This document shows positions 11,510 through 23,754 of a stretch of DNA of 64,000 nucleotides, piece after piece. Under the pieces are notes generated by a model that was given only the letters and a program-made list of their open reading frames with translations, had not been told where the DNA came from and did not search any database. The position numbers and the translations under genes are program-made. The stretch lies in the NCBI GenBank assembly GCA_017607445.1, contig JAEVHH010000003.1:372001-436000 (forward strand), given 5' to 3'. The DNA is from Histoplasma ohiense. Its lineage: Eukaryota; Ascomycota; Eurotiomycetes; Onygenales; Ajellomycetaceae. Each line of letters opens with the position of its first letter. Positions within the stretch are counted from its first letter, which is position 1.

Positions 11510-12855
11510 ATGCCAGCCCAGAAACTCATCCAGAGCGAACCTGCGCCTGGAGTGAGCTATTTCACTCCGGTACAGAATCCCCCATCAGGAACTGCCGCAG
11601 ATCCCCAGTCCGATGGCTCTAGGCCGCCAAAGCTCTTCCGGCCTCTGAAAGTAAGGGGTGTGACATTCCAGAATCGTATTGGGGTATGTATTCCCACTCT
11701 GTATTCAGATTATGTGCGCGATAGCACTATTTCAAAACGCTGACGAGCTTGTGATTGATTCCGCAGCTAGCTCCTCTGTGCCAATATTCATCAGACGATG
11801 GACACATGACAGACTGGCACATGAGCCATCTCGGAGGAATCGCCATGCGAGGGCCAGGCTTTGTCATGACAGAGGCCACTTCTGTCCTCGCCGAAGGTCG
11901 GATTTCGCCAGAAGACGCGGGGTTATGGAAGGACTCGCAAATCGAACCGCTCAGGCGGGTGGTAGAATTCGTCCACAGCCAGAACCAAAAGATTGGCATC
12001 CAGCTCGCCCATGCCGGGCGCAAGGCGAGTGCCTTGGCTCCATTTCTCGCAGACACCGAAGTTGCACCGGAACATGCAAACGGCTGGCCAGATAACGTGA
12101 AGGGCCCCAGCGACATCCCATTCTCAGACACCTTGGCACAGCCCAAAGCAATGACGAAACGGGACATTGCGGATGTGAAGGAAGCGTGGGGTGCAGCTGT
12201 GAGACGTGCAGTGAAGGCTGGCGTGGATTATATAGAGTTGCACTGCGCTCACGGCTATCTGCTGTTTTCATTTTGCTCGCCGGTCTCCAACAACCGCACT
12301 GACGAGTACGGAGACAGTTTTGAGAATCGAATCCGGCTAACCAGCGAGATCATCACCATCTCGCGCCAGAACATGCCGAAGGACATGCCCCTCTTCTTAC
12401 GAATCTCTGCCTCCGAGTGGCTAGAGGAGACCCGCCCGGACCTACCCAGCTGGAAATCAGAAGACACAGTGCGGTTCGCGCAGATATTAGCGGAGAAGGG
12501 CGAGGTCGACTTATTGGACGTCAGCGCGGGTGGGAATCACCCTGACCAGAAGATCATTCCGGGGCCGTGCTTCCAAGCGCACTTTGCCCATGCGGTGAAA
12601 GAGGCTGTGGGCGACAGACTTCTCGTCGGAGCCGTCGGGAGCATCAACAACGGCGTCGATGCAGACGGGCTGCTGGAGAAAGGACTTGATTTAGTACTTG
12701 TTGGTCGACTGTTTCTGAAGAACCCGAGCGTTGTCTGGCAATTCGCGGAGGACTTGGGTACTGAGCTCAAGTTCGCTAACCAAATCGGATGGGCGTTTGG
12801 GAGGCGAGGGCCGCAGGGGTTCATTAAGACAAAGAAACGAGAAGAGAAGATCTAG
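11510..12855 (+). CDS. Old Yellow Enzyme-family NADPH dehydrogenase (YqjM-like)
   Basis: This FMN oxidoreductase of the OYE family probably reduces activated C=C bonds with NADPH. Exons 11510-11683 and 11767-12855 give 420 residues; the junction reads NRIG-LAPLCQYSSDDG. The TIM-barrel fold shows LFRPLKVRGVTFQNRI, GIQLAHAGRKAS, the paired histidines of ELHCAHGYL, RTDEYGDSFENRIRL and, near the end, the phosphate-binding LVLVGRLFLKNPSVVWQFA. APLCQYSS places it in the bacterial YqjM/thermophilic-like class rather than the yeast OYE2 class. After HGYLL the usual HQF is FSF, an unusual change beside the flavin pocket. No biosynthetic cluster surrounds it; the neighbours are a broken monooxygenase and a broken kinase-like gene. 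The physiological substrate is unknown. Confidence 0.92.
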
Positions 12856-13234
12856 AATTTAGACGCGGATGGGTTGTCGACCGCTGTGCAGATCAGCATT
12901 AGAAAACGGAGCTGGTGGTGCATTTGTTTCTGTTCCTTGCATCTCATGCATTATCAGTAGTTCTACAACGTTCTATATTTAATACGTGAATAGAGGAATA
13001 CACATCCTGTCTTGAACTGTACATAAGGATCAACATATTTATATCCGCAAGCATAGGACGCCTTCACAGATGTTAGATGTTTAGAAAAAGGGGCAAAAAG
13101 TAACCACCTCCTTTTGGCCTAACTGGAGTCAAACTGGCCAGAATCTCAGAATCCCAACAGCCTCAAGTTCTTTTGATGTCCACAACGACGACTACGACTT
13201 TCCCAGGCCTTTTCAATCGTCTAATCTTGCAACC
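12856..13234. other. Spacer between the OYE gene and the kinase-like pseudogene
   Basis: No gene recognised. It must hold the 3' end of the OYE transcript. AT-rich sequence (about 12958-13045) follows the stop codon. Confidence 0.5.
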
Positions 13235-14150
13235 ATGGCTTATCAACTGAGTGCTTCCTACTGTGTCAGATACAACGAGTCCAAGCCACTATTGTCTTAC
13301 ACCCATGGTCAAGATTTTCGCATCCACCTGCATACTCCTCCTGCTCCCGCAACAGGTGAGGTCATCTTATCTTATGAGAATCATTGAGAAAGAGAAAGTG
13401 TTCATCCTGTGGATTGTTGTATACTTCATCCTTCTCTGCCTGAATTGACTGGAGAGAGCATGATTTGACTGCAGGTTGCTGAATCTGTCAGAATGAGAGA
13501 TCAACACAGTGCACAGCTTGTTATCATCTATGTCATTGATGAGACTTCAGATATATCAGGCTCAATACCAGCTGATCAGAATCTAATCATCAAGCTCTAC
13601 AATCCCCTCTGCTTTGACCATGATCAAGATGATGTTAATTCATTTCACTACACAGATCTGGCATACTCTCTTGAAACTGCAGTCTATCAACTGCTTTATT
13701 CACTTGAAGAAACTATCATTCCAAGATATTATGAAGTCTTTTACACTTGAGTTGTCAATTCCAAATGAAAGCACATTGCAATCTATTCAATTGATCCTGA
13801 TCAAAAAAGTATCCAGGATCACAATGCGACATCTCAACCCAGCCAACTATATGCAGTCAGGATTTTGAAGACAATTGTTGATGCAGAATCTATACTGAAT
13901 GTTCATGATATATTGCATAGGGATATGCATCCAAGGAATGTTCTTGTGCTGGAGAGCACTCTTCAGCCAGTGATACTCATTGACTTTGGACATTGCAGGA
14001 TTGGTGAACCCCTGCAAACAGGCCTGCTGAGTGGAAAGCCAACTATCTTCCTGGCGTTCCAATATTGTACAACTTTGCTGTGTTGGGATTACAGACTGGG
14101 ACTGGCAACCTTGGCTTGAACACTGCTATGGACAGAACACATGCAGTCGG
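13235..14150 (+). pseudogene. Degraded protein-kinase-like gene
   Basis: Fragments of a kinase-like fold appear in order but in shifting frames: a start MAYQLSASYCVRYN (13235), VAESVRMRD and IIKLYNPLCFDHDQDD (from 13475), IIPRYY, SFTLELSIPN in another frame after 13735, then the catalytic-loop HRDMHPRNVLVL and VILIDFGHCRIG (about 13915-14000), AEWKANYLPGVPI in a third frame, and finally DWDWQPWLE (about 14095-14120). HRDxxxxN and DFG are the catalytic and Mg-binding motifs of the kinase fold. At least three frameshifts or stops interrupt it, so no full-length product is possible. Similar single-domain kinase-like families are, to my knowledge, numerous in Onygenales genomes. Sequence around it is AT-rich. 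Confidence 0.75.
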
Positions 14151-15921
14151 TTTGGCTGCCAAAAGTACTGCGTAAATCGTCGCCTCCCCGTCCGTCTGCA
14201 TGTTCCCCAGCACCTTGGACGTTCTCCGGTTCCTAGAATTCTGAATTCGGACGTGCCCTTTTTATTATCTGAAACAAGAAGAACAAATAAGCAGATTGCT
14301 GTGGTTTTGACCTGGAATATCGATGCATGCGTCTTGCCGAACTTCCTATGATATATATATGTGATATCATTGTTCAACAGGACATCTGAAGAGGGAGGCC
14401 GGGTGGTACCACCTTAACTTTTAGGTGTAGAGGATCACGGCATTTCATATAAATCAGACCACACTCACGTTCCAAGTGCGCGACATCCTCTTATCTTGAC
14501 AGCCAAATTCGAGATGGCACTGGCACAAATCATGTCTCTCTCTCATCAGAGGAGAGGTGTGGGGCAGGCGATCGGGGAGCACATCTGGTCCGCACCGGTT
14601 CCTCTATGACATGCTTTCGGTAGCAAAGAACGGACATCCTTTGATCCTGATGCGTGGTGCTTGATACCAACTCGACCTTGTTCGCCGCGACCAACCATCC
14701 CATGCCGCATGTGTTGTATGTAGCCTGCCGCCTTTATGGCATTGTTATTGTATTTTTATCCATATAGATGTAAATGTATATATACTCACGATTGCCGGTT
14801 ATTTCGAAGAATACTCGTGCCATGTTAGTCGATCTGATGGAAGACCGTCATTTTGGGGCTGCCTACGCAGCAAATGAACATGGCATGAATTTGCAGAGGT
14901 GATTCTCACCAGCCGAACCATGAAGAGACCGAATCCGAATCGTCACCAACTACTACGGAGTGCGCTCTTGTCCTGGTAAAACGGTGAATTTGCCTAAAAT
15001 AATTTTAAGGCTGGAGCCATAGCGAAAGTTTCCATCATGCGGCGGCGATACTCGGGGGCTTACTATCCCTGGAAATAGTACTCCGTAACTCGGGGAGCCT
15101 GGTTAGTGCTCCGAGGTCCACGATGGTTATATACACAGTAGAGTAGCGAAATAAAGCAACTTATATAAAGCCAGCTTGTTGTTGCTTCTTTCGTGAATTC
15201 TAATATTTATCTTTTTCCTGTACGGAGTACGCCTGATGAATTGGCTAAACCCCCAGCATTAGAATCCTCCTCCAATCCATGATATTTCGTGCTGGGATCT
15301 TGCAGGAGTGCGCACAGATGCATGCATGCTGATAATCAGAGTAAGCATACCTATTTTTAAACTGGTGCATCACACGAAGCCAATCAATCACAATCAATCA
15401 ATATACAACAGCCCATAGTAATGATGGCCGACGTTACAGCGATGCACGCCATAATGCCAGGATAGCCTGCGCCAATTTGGACAGAACTCGGTCGTGAATC
15501 GTCAGGCCCCGGCGGGCGCAATTGGGACAATTGGGCCCCGCCAGCAAGGTTGTTTCAATGGCGCCGTGGAACCGTTGGGCTTTTTGCAGCCTTGATGGCT
15601 TCGGCCGCCCCTCTTCCCGTTGAGGCGAAGGTATCCCCACTGGTATTAGCGACATATCTCGCCCCAACGCCGCCACCAATTGGCATCCAAGCGTCCAAGC
15701 GTCCAAGCATCCAAGCATCCAACGAGATCGGTTGTCCGCGCTCGGATTGTGCTCCATACCGATTGGCTGCGTCTGTTACCAATGGCCATGTGAAGATTTC
15801 TCAGTCGTGGAGCTGTTGGTCGTTCGATTTGGTATGCTCGTTCTCAACCCTTAAACTATCCCGTCAACCACCCAAGGCCCTTCCACAACCCGGCGGGGCG
15901 CCAGGACCATACGAATAATAA
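14151..15921. other. Spacer upstream of bioB
   Basis: No gene recognised. It contains two perfect 9-mers of the TACTCCGTA/TACGGAGTA motif (15079-15087 and 15221-15229), one near match around 14953, an AATCAATC repeat at about 15380-15400 and a 9-bp repeat (gcgtccaag and variants) at about 15689-15720. The last few hundred bases should include the bioB promoter; CCAAT occurs at about 15675-15680. Confidence 0.5.
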
Positions 15922-17246
15922 ATGATAATGGCTTCGATACGGCTGTCACGGGCTGGGGCACAAGCCGCTCTACGCATCTTTACCCCGATCACGCAAACCC
16001 GAGCCGCGACGTCCATATCGCCAGCGGCAGCGTCAATGTCGAGTGCCCTCCAGGATGCTCTTGTCGCCGAGGCTCCCCGTATCAATTGGACGCGGGACGA
16101 AATCAGACAGATATACGAAACACCCCTCCACCAGCTTACATATGCCGCTGTACGAACTCAATCCTTCTCCGTAAGCGGGGGAAGGGGAGATGGACCAACC
16201 ACCCGCTCCCCCTCCCTATGCCTGAATGGTGGGGAAATAAATGCTAATGATTTTGTTTTTCTATCAAATGCCTACAGGCCACCGTCCACCGGCGATTCCA
16301 TGACCCTTCAGCTATCCAGCTATGTACTCTGATGAATATCAAAGTCGGCGGCTGCTCAGAAGACTGCTCGTACTGCTCGCAGTCCTCACGATACAACACG
16401 GGCCTCCAGGCCTCGAAGATGAGCTCTGTCGAGGCTACCCTAGAAGCCGCCCGCATCGCCAAAGAAAACGGTAGCACCCGTTTCTGTATGGGCGCCGCCT
16501 GGCGGGACATGCGTGGTCGGAAGAACAGCCTGCGCAACATCAAGAAAATGATCTCTGGCGTTCGAGCGATGGACATGGAGGTGTGCGTGACGCTCGGGAT
16601 GATCGACGGCGAGCAGGCCAAGGAGTTGAAGGACGCGGGGCTGACCGCCTACAACCACAACGTCGACACCTCCCGCGAATTCTACCCCTCCATCATCACC
16701 ACCCGGACATACGACGAGCGGCTCCAGACGCTGAGCCACGTGCGCGATGCCGGCATCAACGTTTGCTCTGGCGGGATTCTGGGCCTGGGCGAGGACGATT
16801 CTGACCGTGTGGGCCTGTTGCATACCGCCGCAACACTCCCTGCACATCCAGAGTCGTTCCCCGTTAACGCTCTCGTGCCCATCAAGGGAACTCCCCTCGG
16901 GCATAAGAAACCCATCGCGTTCGATAAGTTGCTCCGCACCGTCGCGACGGCGAGGATCATCCTTCCCAAGACCACTGTCCGACTCTCCGCAGGTCGCATA
17001 AACATGACTGAAGAACAGCAGGTGGCCTGCTTCATGGCTGGGGCTAATTCAGTGTTTACGGGCGAGAAAATGCTCACCACTGACTGCAATGGATGGGAGG
17101 AGGATAAGCGGATGCTGGAGAAATGGGGTTTCTATCCAATGCCAGGGTTTCAACGAGGGGAGTTCAGGGGTGGTGCTTCTGCTACTACTGCTACAACCGC
17201 CACCACCACCTCTCCCACCACTTCCCCTCCTGTTCCTCCTGCTTAG
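15922..17246 (+). CDS. bioB: Biotin synthase
   Basis: This radical-SAM enzyme inserts sulfur into dethiobiotin, the last step of biotin synthesis. Exons 15922-16149 and 16278-17246 give 398 residues; the chosen junction reads HQLTYAA-ATVHRRFHDPS, matching Aspergillus proteins. The CxxxCxxC [4Fe-4S] motif is CSEDCSYC, followed by SQSSRY. Further family blocks are ENGSTRFCMGAAWRDMRGRK, TAYNHNVDTSREFY, SGGILGLGEDD and GANSVFTGEKMLTT. The N-terminus (SIRLSRAGAQAALRIF) is basic and amphipathic, consistent with mitochondrial import, where the Fe-S enzyme works. The tail after RGEF is a low-complexity Thr/Ala/Pro stretch. It converges with bioDA, 154 bp apart. Confidence 0.96.
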
Positions 17247-17400
17247 GGTTAGGGGAAAAAAAGTTTCGGGCAGAATTACGTCGAATATTTGATATCAATA
17301 GAAATGTCTGAAATGTCTATATTTGCAAGCAGAACGTGGTGTATACCCAAAAATTCAAAACTTTTCTTTTCTTTTTTTTTTTTTCCCAAGTTCTATCGTT

Positions 17401-20240
17401 CTATAAAAGTGCAGTGCGAACTGCTTTCTCTATCCTTGCCAGCTGTTCTACGCCTGAAGTCAAATCACACATCAAGTAAAGGACATTCCCTAACACCCTG
17501 CAATGAATGTTAAAACCGTCTGCGTTTGTTTCGCCTAGCCGCCGTTGGAGGCCAGCTGCGGCATTGGAACCATATCCTAGAAACGATAAAGCCTGTTAAT
17601 GGGGGATCGTAATTGTAATTAAGGGTGGTCGCAGGAACTACCTACCACCGTCGTCTTGGCTTCGCAGGCTAATACTTAGAACAGTGCCAAGGGCAAAAAC
17701 CGCTCCAACCTGTTCGGAGCGTGAGAGGTCCAGGACCAATTGATCCGACCAGCTACTCCAAACGTGCCGAAGCTGTTCCGGAAGATCAACGCCTGTTTCC
17801 ACAGACGGTTGATTGTGCGGCTGATGGTGTGGCTGATCACGTAATAGCATTTGCTGACATCGTTCTGCATTCTTAGTGGTCAACATGCGGAGCGATGCTT
17901 CTGCCACTCTGCAGCCGACAGGGTGTGCAGTATAGCTGTGGCCGTGCAGCAGGGCATCGACTTTGTGCGGGGTACAAAACGCGTCGAAGATATCCTCGCT
18001 TGCCAGAGTGATGCACAGCGGCACGAGCCCACCTGTCAGCAGCTTTGCGTGCACTGAGATGTCGGCGTGCGTGTCGAGGAAGGATGCAGAGGAGGCTCTG
18101 CCCAGGCGATAGAGGCCGGTGAAAACTTCGTCGAAAACCACAGGCAGGCCGGACCATGTGCGATCTGACGATGATGGAGTTGGGGCATGGCCTCCCCCAA
18201 ATAAGGCCGGGTTCTCCCGAACAACTTCAACCATGGTTTGCTGGAAAAGTGGATCGCTACGATATATATTGAAGAAAAAGAGTCAGCCCCGGTTAAGAGC
18301 GGTTAGAAAGGCAAGGGAGAGGAAAGCAATTGCTTGTCGCAACTGCAGTACTAACGCGAATAACATCCCGCCAGCTCCCAGGATGACAGGTTCCATGATC
18401 AGGGCCCCGAATTTTCGACCATCCTGGCAAATAAGTTTTTCTAAGCTCCTCTTTATGTAAGTATAATAGCGTTGGCGGGCGACTGATTTTTTCCGCTGCG
18501 CAAGGTCGAAGATCGATTGTCGAGTAGGAAATTCTGTATTGTTTCCTAGTAACCCGTTTAATTCCTGTGGTATTTCGATGATCCATCTTCCCCGTAACAT
18601 TTTCACCGTGGGAAAGTTGAACCAATGGCCGCGGCCGCGGTACCATTCAACTTTTTTGTTGTAGATTGAGGGTTCCGCGAGATCCATCGTCCCAATTGTA
18701 TCCCCGTGATAGCTTCCGCGCAGGCCTAAAATCTCAATGTCTTCTTTGCCGGAATCCCAATTATACCGCTTGCATGCCACTCTCAGAGCCATCTTGACGG
18801 CAACCTCCATACCAGTGCTTCCGTTGTCGGAGTAGAATGCTCTCTTCAATCGAGGGTTGTTTATCATTTTAATCAGGGACTCCGCGAGTGAAAGGGCCGG
18901 TTCATGGATTGCACCTGGCAAGATGACATGGCCATATCGGCCAGCCGCATAGGCTGCCTCCAAGGACAATTCGGGGTTCCCGTGGCCAAGGCACTGAGTC
19001 CACCAAGACGCAGAGCCGTCAAATGTTGGCCGTAATAGGTTGGATTTATTCTCTTGCGAAAGTTCAGTGTTAGCTGCGGTTGGTTCTGAACCAGATTCCG
19101 TAGAATTTACCGTGGAGGTTTGGAAACAGTCTCCATATGCCGAATCGATTACCATGATATCTTTTGGAGCTAATGACTGGTGTTGGGTAAATGGGTACCA
19201 AATGGAGGAATGGGCCCTAGCGGACATGGACTCAAGTTCTGAGATCCGAGAGTGATGCTTATCAGAGAGTCTATCCAAAAAACTGGACCGGGGCCCATGC
19301 ACTTCTGTCAGAAGCCTTATAGCCTGTTCTTCGTAATATCTTGACATCTTCTGTTCATCATCTGCGGCAACGGAGTCGTCGCCTGTCAATTGTTTTGGGG
19401 GAGGTTGGGGTACTGTCAAAACCGGAATGTTCCTTTTCGAGAGGAAAAATTCCTCCAGGTACGTGTGGTTTTGATAGAAGCTATCCTCCAGCACAGCAAC
19501 CGCATGGACATCGTATCCGCGAAGCGAAAGACTTTCAAACGCAGCAATAGAAGATGATATCCCTCCTAACCTTGAGTCTGCAACAAGAATGACAGGCAAT
19601 CGCAGTGGTCTATAGAGATCACTTTGCGGGGTCCCGTTTGGCCCAGGGGATAAGACTCCTCCGGCCGTTTCAACGAGAGCAAGTCCACGCCCATATTGTG
19701 CCCACCCGTGAAGGGTTTGGCTAACAGCTTCGACAATTTCTCCGTCTCCAGGGCACTGCGGACATACAATTTAGCGGCCTGTGAGAAAAAATACAGACAC
19801 AGATATAAATATAAATAGATGATGACAAAAGTTACCTGTTTACCGGCAGCAGCAAGATGAGGGCTCACCGGCTGATCGAAGATATATAAACACTTGATCG
19901 AAACATGCTTAGCGAAGCGACTGATGTGTCTGTGTTACACCACGCTTATTAGGGATGTCATATAGTCGATGACAGGTTTATCCAGCGCTAGGCGCCATGT
20001 AAAATAAAATCCAAGTGAGCTACCTCAGCCATTGTCATCCACATACCTATCATCCCTATCACACTCAGGCCCGGTAGAAACAGGCTTCAAATACCAGTGG
20101 TTGGTCTTGGGTTTCGACAAGGCGTGCGCCTTGTAGAGAAGGGACGAGAATACCGTTTTACCCACGTTGGTATTCGCGCCGCATACTTGATATGTCAGGA
20201 GATGCTTTGAGAGAAAAGCACCCACGCAAGCCATAGTCAA
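17401..20240 (-). CDS. bioDA: Bifunctional dethiobiotin synthetase / DAPA aminotransferase
   Basis: The fused enzyme makes DAPA from KAPA with the aminotransferase half and dethiobiotin from DAPA with the synthetase half. Minus-strand exons are 20047-20240, 19836-19929, 18356-19755, 17646-18256 and 17401-17576, giving 824 residues (822 from the second ATG at 20234). The BioD part has the P-loop CGANTNVGKTVFSS, EPVS-like FDQPVSPHLAAA and VETAGGVLSP. The BioA part begins near WYPFTQH and has SDNGSTGMEVAVKMALR, GSYHGDTIG, the aspartate of FDEVFTGLYRLGR and the PLP lysine of HAKLLTGG. The last exon supplies GYGSNAAAGLQ and FNIHCRVLGNV. The order BioD then BioA equals the Aspergillus BioDA fusion. 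It is divergent from bioF and converges with bioB. Confidence 0.95.
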
Positions 20241-20842
20241 AGAAAACCACCCCCTTTCTTCTTTTTCTTTGAGGAGACAAAGTTCGAACTGTTCCTAGGG
20301 CATTTCAGGTATATAGTGGCTCGCTGGCGATACAGCCCCTTGTCAGCTACCTAGGTAGTGAGCCGCGTGCAGACTGCGCCGCTAACACCCGGAGTATCTG
20401 CAATATACTTCCAGCCCCAAGTTGACTATTTCCCGGCTTGCATTTTGCACCCAGCTCAATATGTTACTAATATTATCATTGTTTTTGTTGTTGTTGACAA
20501 CTTGTTGAGAACTGGGATAGTCATCACGTGCGTGATCGCGGTTTGATGGGCCGAGTTCAACCAAACTTGAGGCTAAAACCAAATATTCCCCGCCAGTGAA
20601 AACAAAACAAAACATAAAAATATTTGCTCCCCCTCACTAGGGCATCCATGGATCCGCCCTCTCGCCCCAACGAGTCAAACAAGTCCCAAAACTCTGAATG
20701 CACGCCGGATCCATGATCCCAGCACGCACCCCCTTTCTATGCGCTTCGCTGGGACCAGGGTGGAAATTTTCAGCAACGCGATATCTTACATCCCATCGAA
20801 AGTTTGAAAATGTAATCGATCTGGTCGCCATGTAAACGCAAA
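20241..20842. promoter_or_regulatory. Shared promoter of bioDA and bioF
   Basis: The 602-bp spacer lies between divergent starts of two biotin enzymes. It includes a CACGTG E-box at 20525-20530 (context ATCACGTGCGTGAT), the site type used by Cbf1-like bHLH factors, and pyrimidine runs next to the bioDA start. Joint control of the two genes is inferred from geometry. Confidence 0.5.
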
Positions 20843-22333
20843 ATGGACTCTTCTGGAGCCCTTCTGCGTGCCTTTCAATCCTGCCTGGATCAGAGGGAGG
20901 TTAAAGGGCGTCGCCGCCATCTCCAAGTCCCCCCATCCGGCGGGGTGGATTTCTCCTCTAACGACTTCCTCTCGCTTTCAACATCAACCACCCTCCGCTC
21001 CCACCTTTTACAAAGTCTTGCCCGTGAGCCTCCGTCACATTCATTCGCAAGCAAGGGGTCTAGGCTTTTGGACGGCAACTCAGCGTATACAGAAAATCTG
21101 GAGCGTTTTATAACCGCCTTCCACAATGCGGAGAGCGGCTTACTCTTCAACTCCGGCTATGATGCCAATCTATCGATCTTTTCTTGCGTTCCGCAGCCGG
21201 GGGATGTTGTTATACACGATGAGTTAATCCACGCGAGTGTCCACGATGGTGTGAAACTTTCGAGAGCCTCGAGGAAAATTTCATTCAAGCACAATTCGGT
21301 CGACGATTTTTTCCGAATTGCGCAAAGCGTTGTACAGGGAGATCCTTTGGTGGCGTCAGGAGAGCGGAGCGTATTTGTTGCAGTGGAATCTCTTTATAGT
21401 ATGCAAGGTGACTTTGCCCCAATTGCGGAACTTCTAGCGGTTATCAAGGCTGTGTTTCCCAGAGGGAATGCATACATGATAGTGGATGAGGCGCACACCA
21501 CGGGAGTGTTTGGACCTCGAGGGGCAGGGCTTGTCCAAGAACTTGGTGTCGAGGGCCATGTTTTCATCAGAGTACATACGTTTGGTAAAGCGCTAGCCAG
21601 CTATGGAGGTACCGTTCCCCATCCCTGTCTGAGGTCACCCTGAACCTGTCGACCTAGAGCGTTCCGCTGTCGTTACTTCGAATGAGGTTTCAAATGCGCC
21701 TTAGTTTACAGAAGTGATGGGACATCAAACTGACTAACCTATGTGGGAATTCTGTTCGTCTCCCGATTGTAGCAATCGTTCTCTGTTCCCACCTCACGCG
21801 GGAATATCTGATCAACTACGCTCGACCCATCATATATTCCACGGCATTGGGCCTTCCATCTCTGGCCTCCACCCGCGTTGCATACGAGCTCATGAACGAT
21901 GGAGCAACTGAGTCGGTATGACATAATCCTTCCCAAATTGATACATTTACATATATTTATATACCTATACACATATAACTGACCTAGCTCATGGCCTCCC
22001 CAGCTCCAATCGCAACTGCACGACCTCGTTAAATACATGGCCACAAGATTAAAAAGCCTGCAACCAGCTGATCCCGCAATCTTGACAATACATCATCAAG
22101 ATCGGTCTCCTATTTTCTCGCTTCAGACATCGATGCCACGTGAACTTGCGAGCTTTCTCCAGGCTGAGGGACAAATTGTCCGAGCGATTATGCCTCCCAC
22201 CGTCCCAGTGGGAACAGAACGAGTGCGCGTGTGTCTTCATGCTAAGAATACATTCGAGGAGATAGATCGCTTGACTACTCTGATCAAGGAATGGGTTGAA
22301 CAGCAACGTCCAAGAAGGACCTATAGGCTGTAG
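20843..22333 (+). CDS. bioF: KAPA synthase (8-amino-7-oxononanoate synthase)
   Basis: This PLP enzyme condenses pimeloyl-CoA (or -ACP) with alanine to give KAPA, the substrate of BioDA. Exons 20843-21608, 21773-21915 and 22004-22333 give 412 residues. Motifs: DFSSNDFLSLS, GSRLLDGNS, LLFNSGYDANLS, HDELIHASVHDGVKLS, VDEAHTTGVFGPRGAG and the PLP lysine of VHTFGKALASYG; then AIVLCSHLTREYLINYARP. Fungal BioF is reported to act in peroxisomes with a C-terminal PTS1. Here the C-terminus is RRTYRL, which is not a canonical SKL-type signal, so its location is uncertain. The gene shares a promoter with bioDA, and bioB is next in line, so the three known late-pathway genes of filamentous fungi are all here. 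Confidence 0.94.
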
Positions 22334-22422
22334 CAGCGGGGCGGCTAATTCTACATAGACATGGTTGATATTGGTGGAAGCTATTAGATGCGTGAGAGTC
22401 ATACAAAGGAAGCGCTACGCGG

Positions 22423-22459
<37 letters not shown>

Positions 22460-23754
22460 CGTTTCTTTTTCTTTTAACAAATTAGAAAAAGATGTGTAGA
22501 TATTTTTACAGATAAAGCTGATTAGACTCAATCTAGAAGCTATTTCGCTAAATGGTCTTGGAGGCTCTATCAAGAGAAAAAAATGGATACCTTCCCATTT
22601 TTAATCTGAGTGGAATACCGGAAAATAAAGTCAAATGCGAGCTCACCCAGTCCAAAGCGAATTGGTAATGTCAGTTTGCTGAATGCCCTAGATGTTGGTA
22701 TTGAAGAGAGGAGGGAGTTGAGAAAAAGGGTTAACTTACTGCACGATGTCCTCGAACAAGTTCATCGTTATATTCTGATTGCGCGGAAATTGCTCATTGG
22801 ATGGCTTACACTACCAATTGTATTGAATAAAATACTACTCTCCTGCTGAGACATATTCTATCCAGCCATTCAACGGTTTTCAATGGGGTTGCACATTTTT
22901 GCTTCCAATTTTAATGTCGGCACCTCTTAAGTCGTAGTCTGCCAACCCGCTGCTTGGTTCTTCAGTATGGGTCCTCCTGTTCCACATCATCAATCATTCT
23001 CTCATACTCCACCGCCTCTTTGTGTTGAAGTGACGTAGGATTTCCTAGAAGTAACCTTTAATGGCACCAAATAGAATGTGTTAAAAAAAAAACTGGGATG
23101 CTGGACGGTCAGTAGCTACGCGAAAGGGAGCAATCAATTCGCAAAGTGAATGACCGTTGGTTGACCATTCATCTATCGGAAGTCAACGAGATAGCTTTGC
23201 AAAAGCAACCTCGTAGATTACCTACGAGGTATATCGACCGATGCCCTAGCACGAGGAAGGTGGTGGGAGTTATCAGTCACCATTCTGTCTTCGGCACTAT
23301 AGATTGAGAAGAGCTCTATTCCTTTTCAGTTCAAGGGAACGGCCATGAGCAAAACCCAAGCACCTTAATTTCACCAGCAGTCACTGGTGGGTCCCGCCAG
23401 GCTCAGCCATGGTCGGAAGTAAAGATAGCATCACTGCGAGATTTTCATCGCATTTTTTTCCTTGTCTTCTAACCCATTCCGGTATATCTCCCGAGCGCAG
23501 GCTTCTGTCTGGTAGTGGCCTCATCATAACCAAATGGCTACAAAGCACACATTCGTGCAATGGCAATAATGTCTTCCCCCATTCCGTTCCTCCGGGCTTT
23601 TTGCAGCAACCATTATCCCTTTGGCAAGAGTATTCTCACACCTCTTTCGTCTGGACGTAAGTATGGTAGTTAACACAACTGAGCGGACGTAAGGCTGGGC
23701 TGTCCAGGTAGTCATGACCGGGACCTGCATATTTTGTGTGCGTACAGAGTACAT
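22334..23754. other. Spacer downstream of bioF
   Basis: No gene recognised. It includes a long poly-T run at about 22424-22459 and a poly-A run at 23082-23091. Some open frames exist on both strands (for example 23409-23660), without family resemblance. Confidence 0.5.

Noticed and set aside
22424..22459. Poly-T run considered as a terminator or origin element
   Set aside because: Homopolymers are scattered through the window (also 5770, 41000, 52225); position alone does not support a function.
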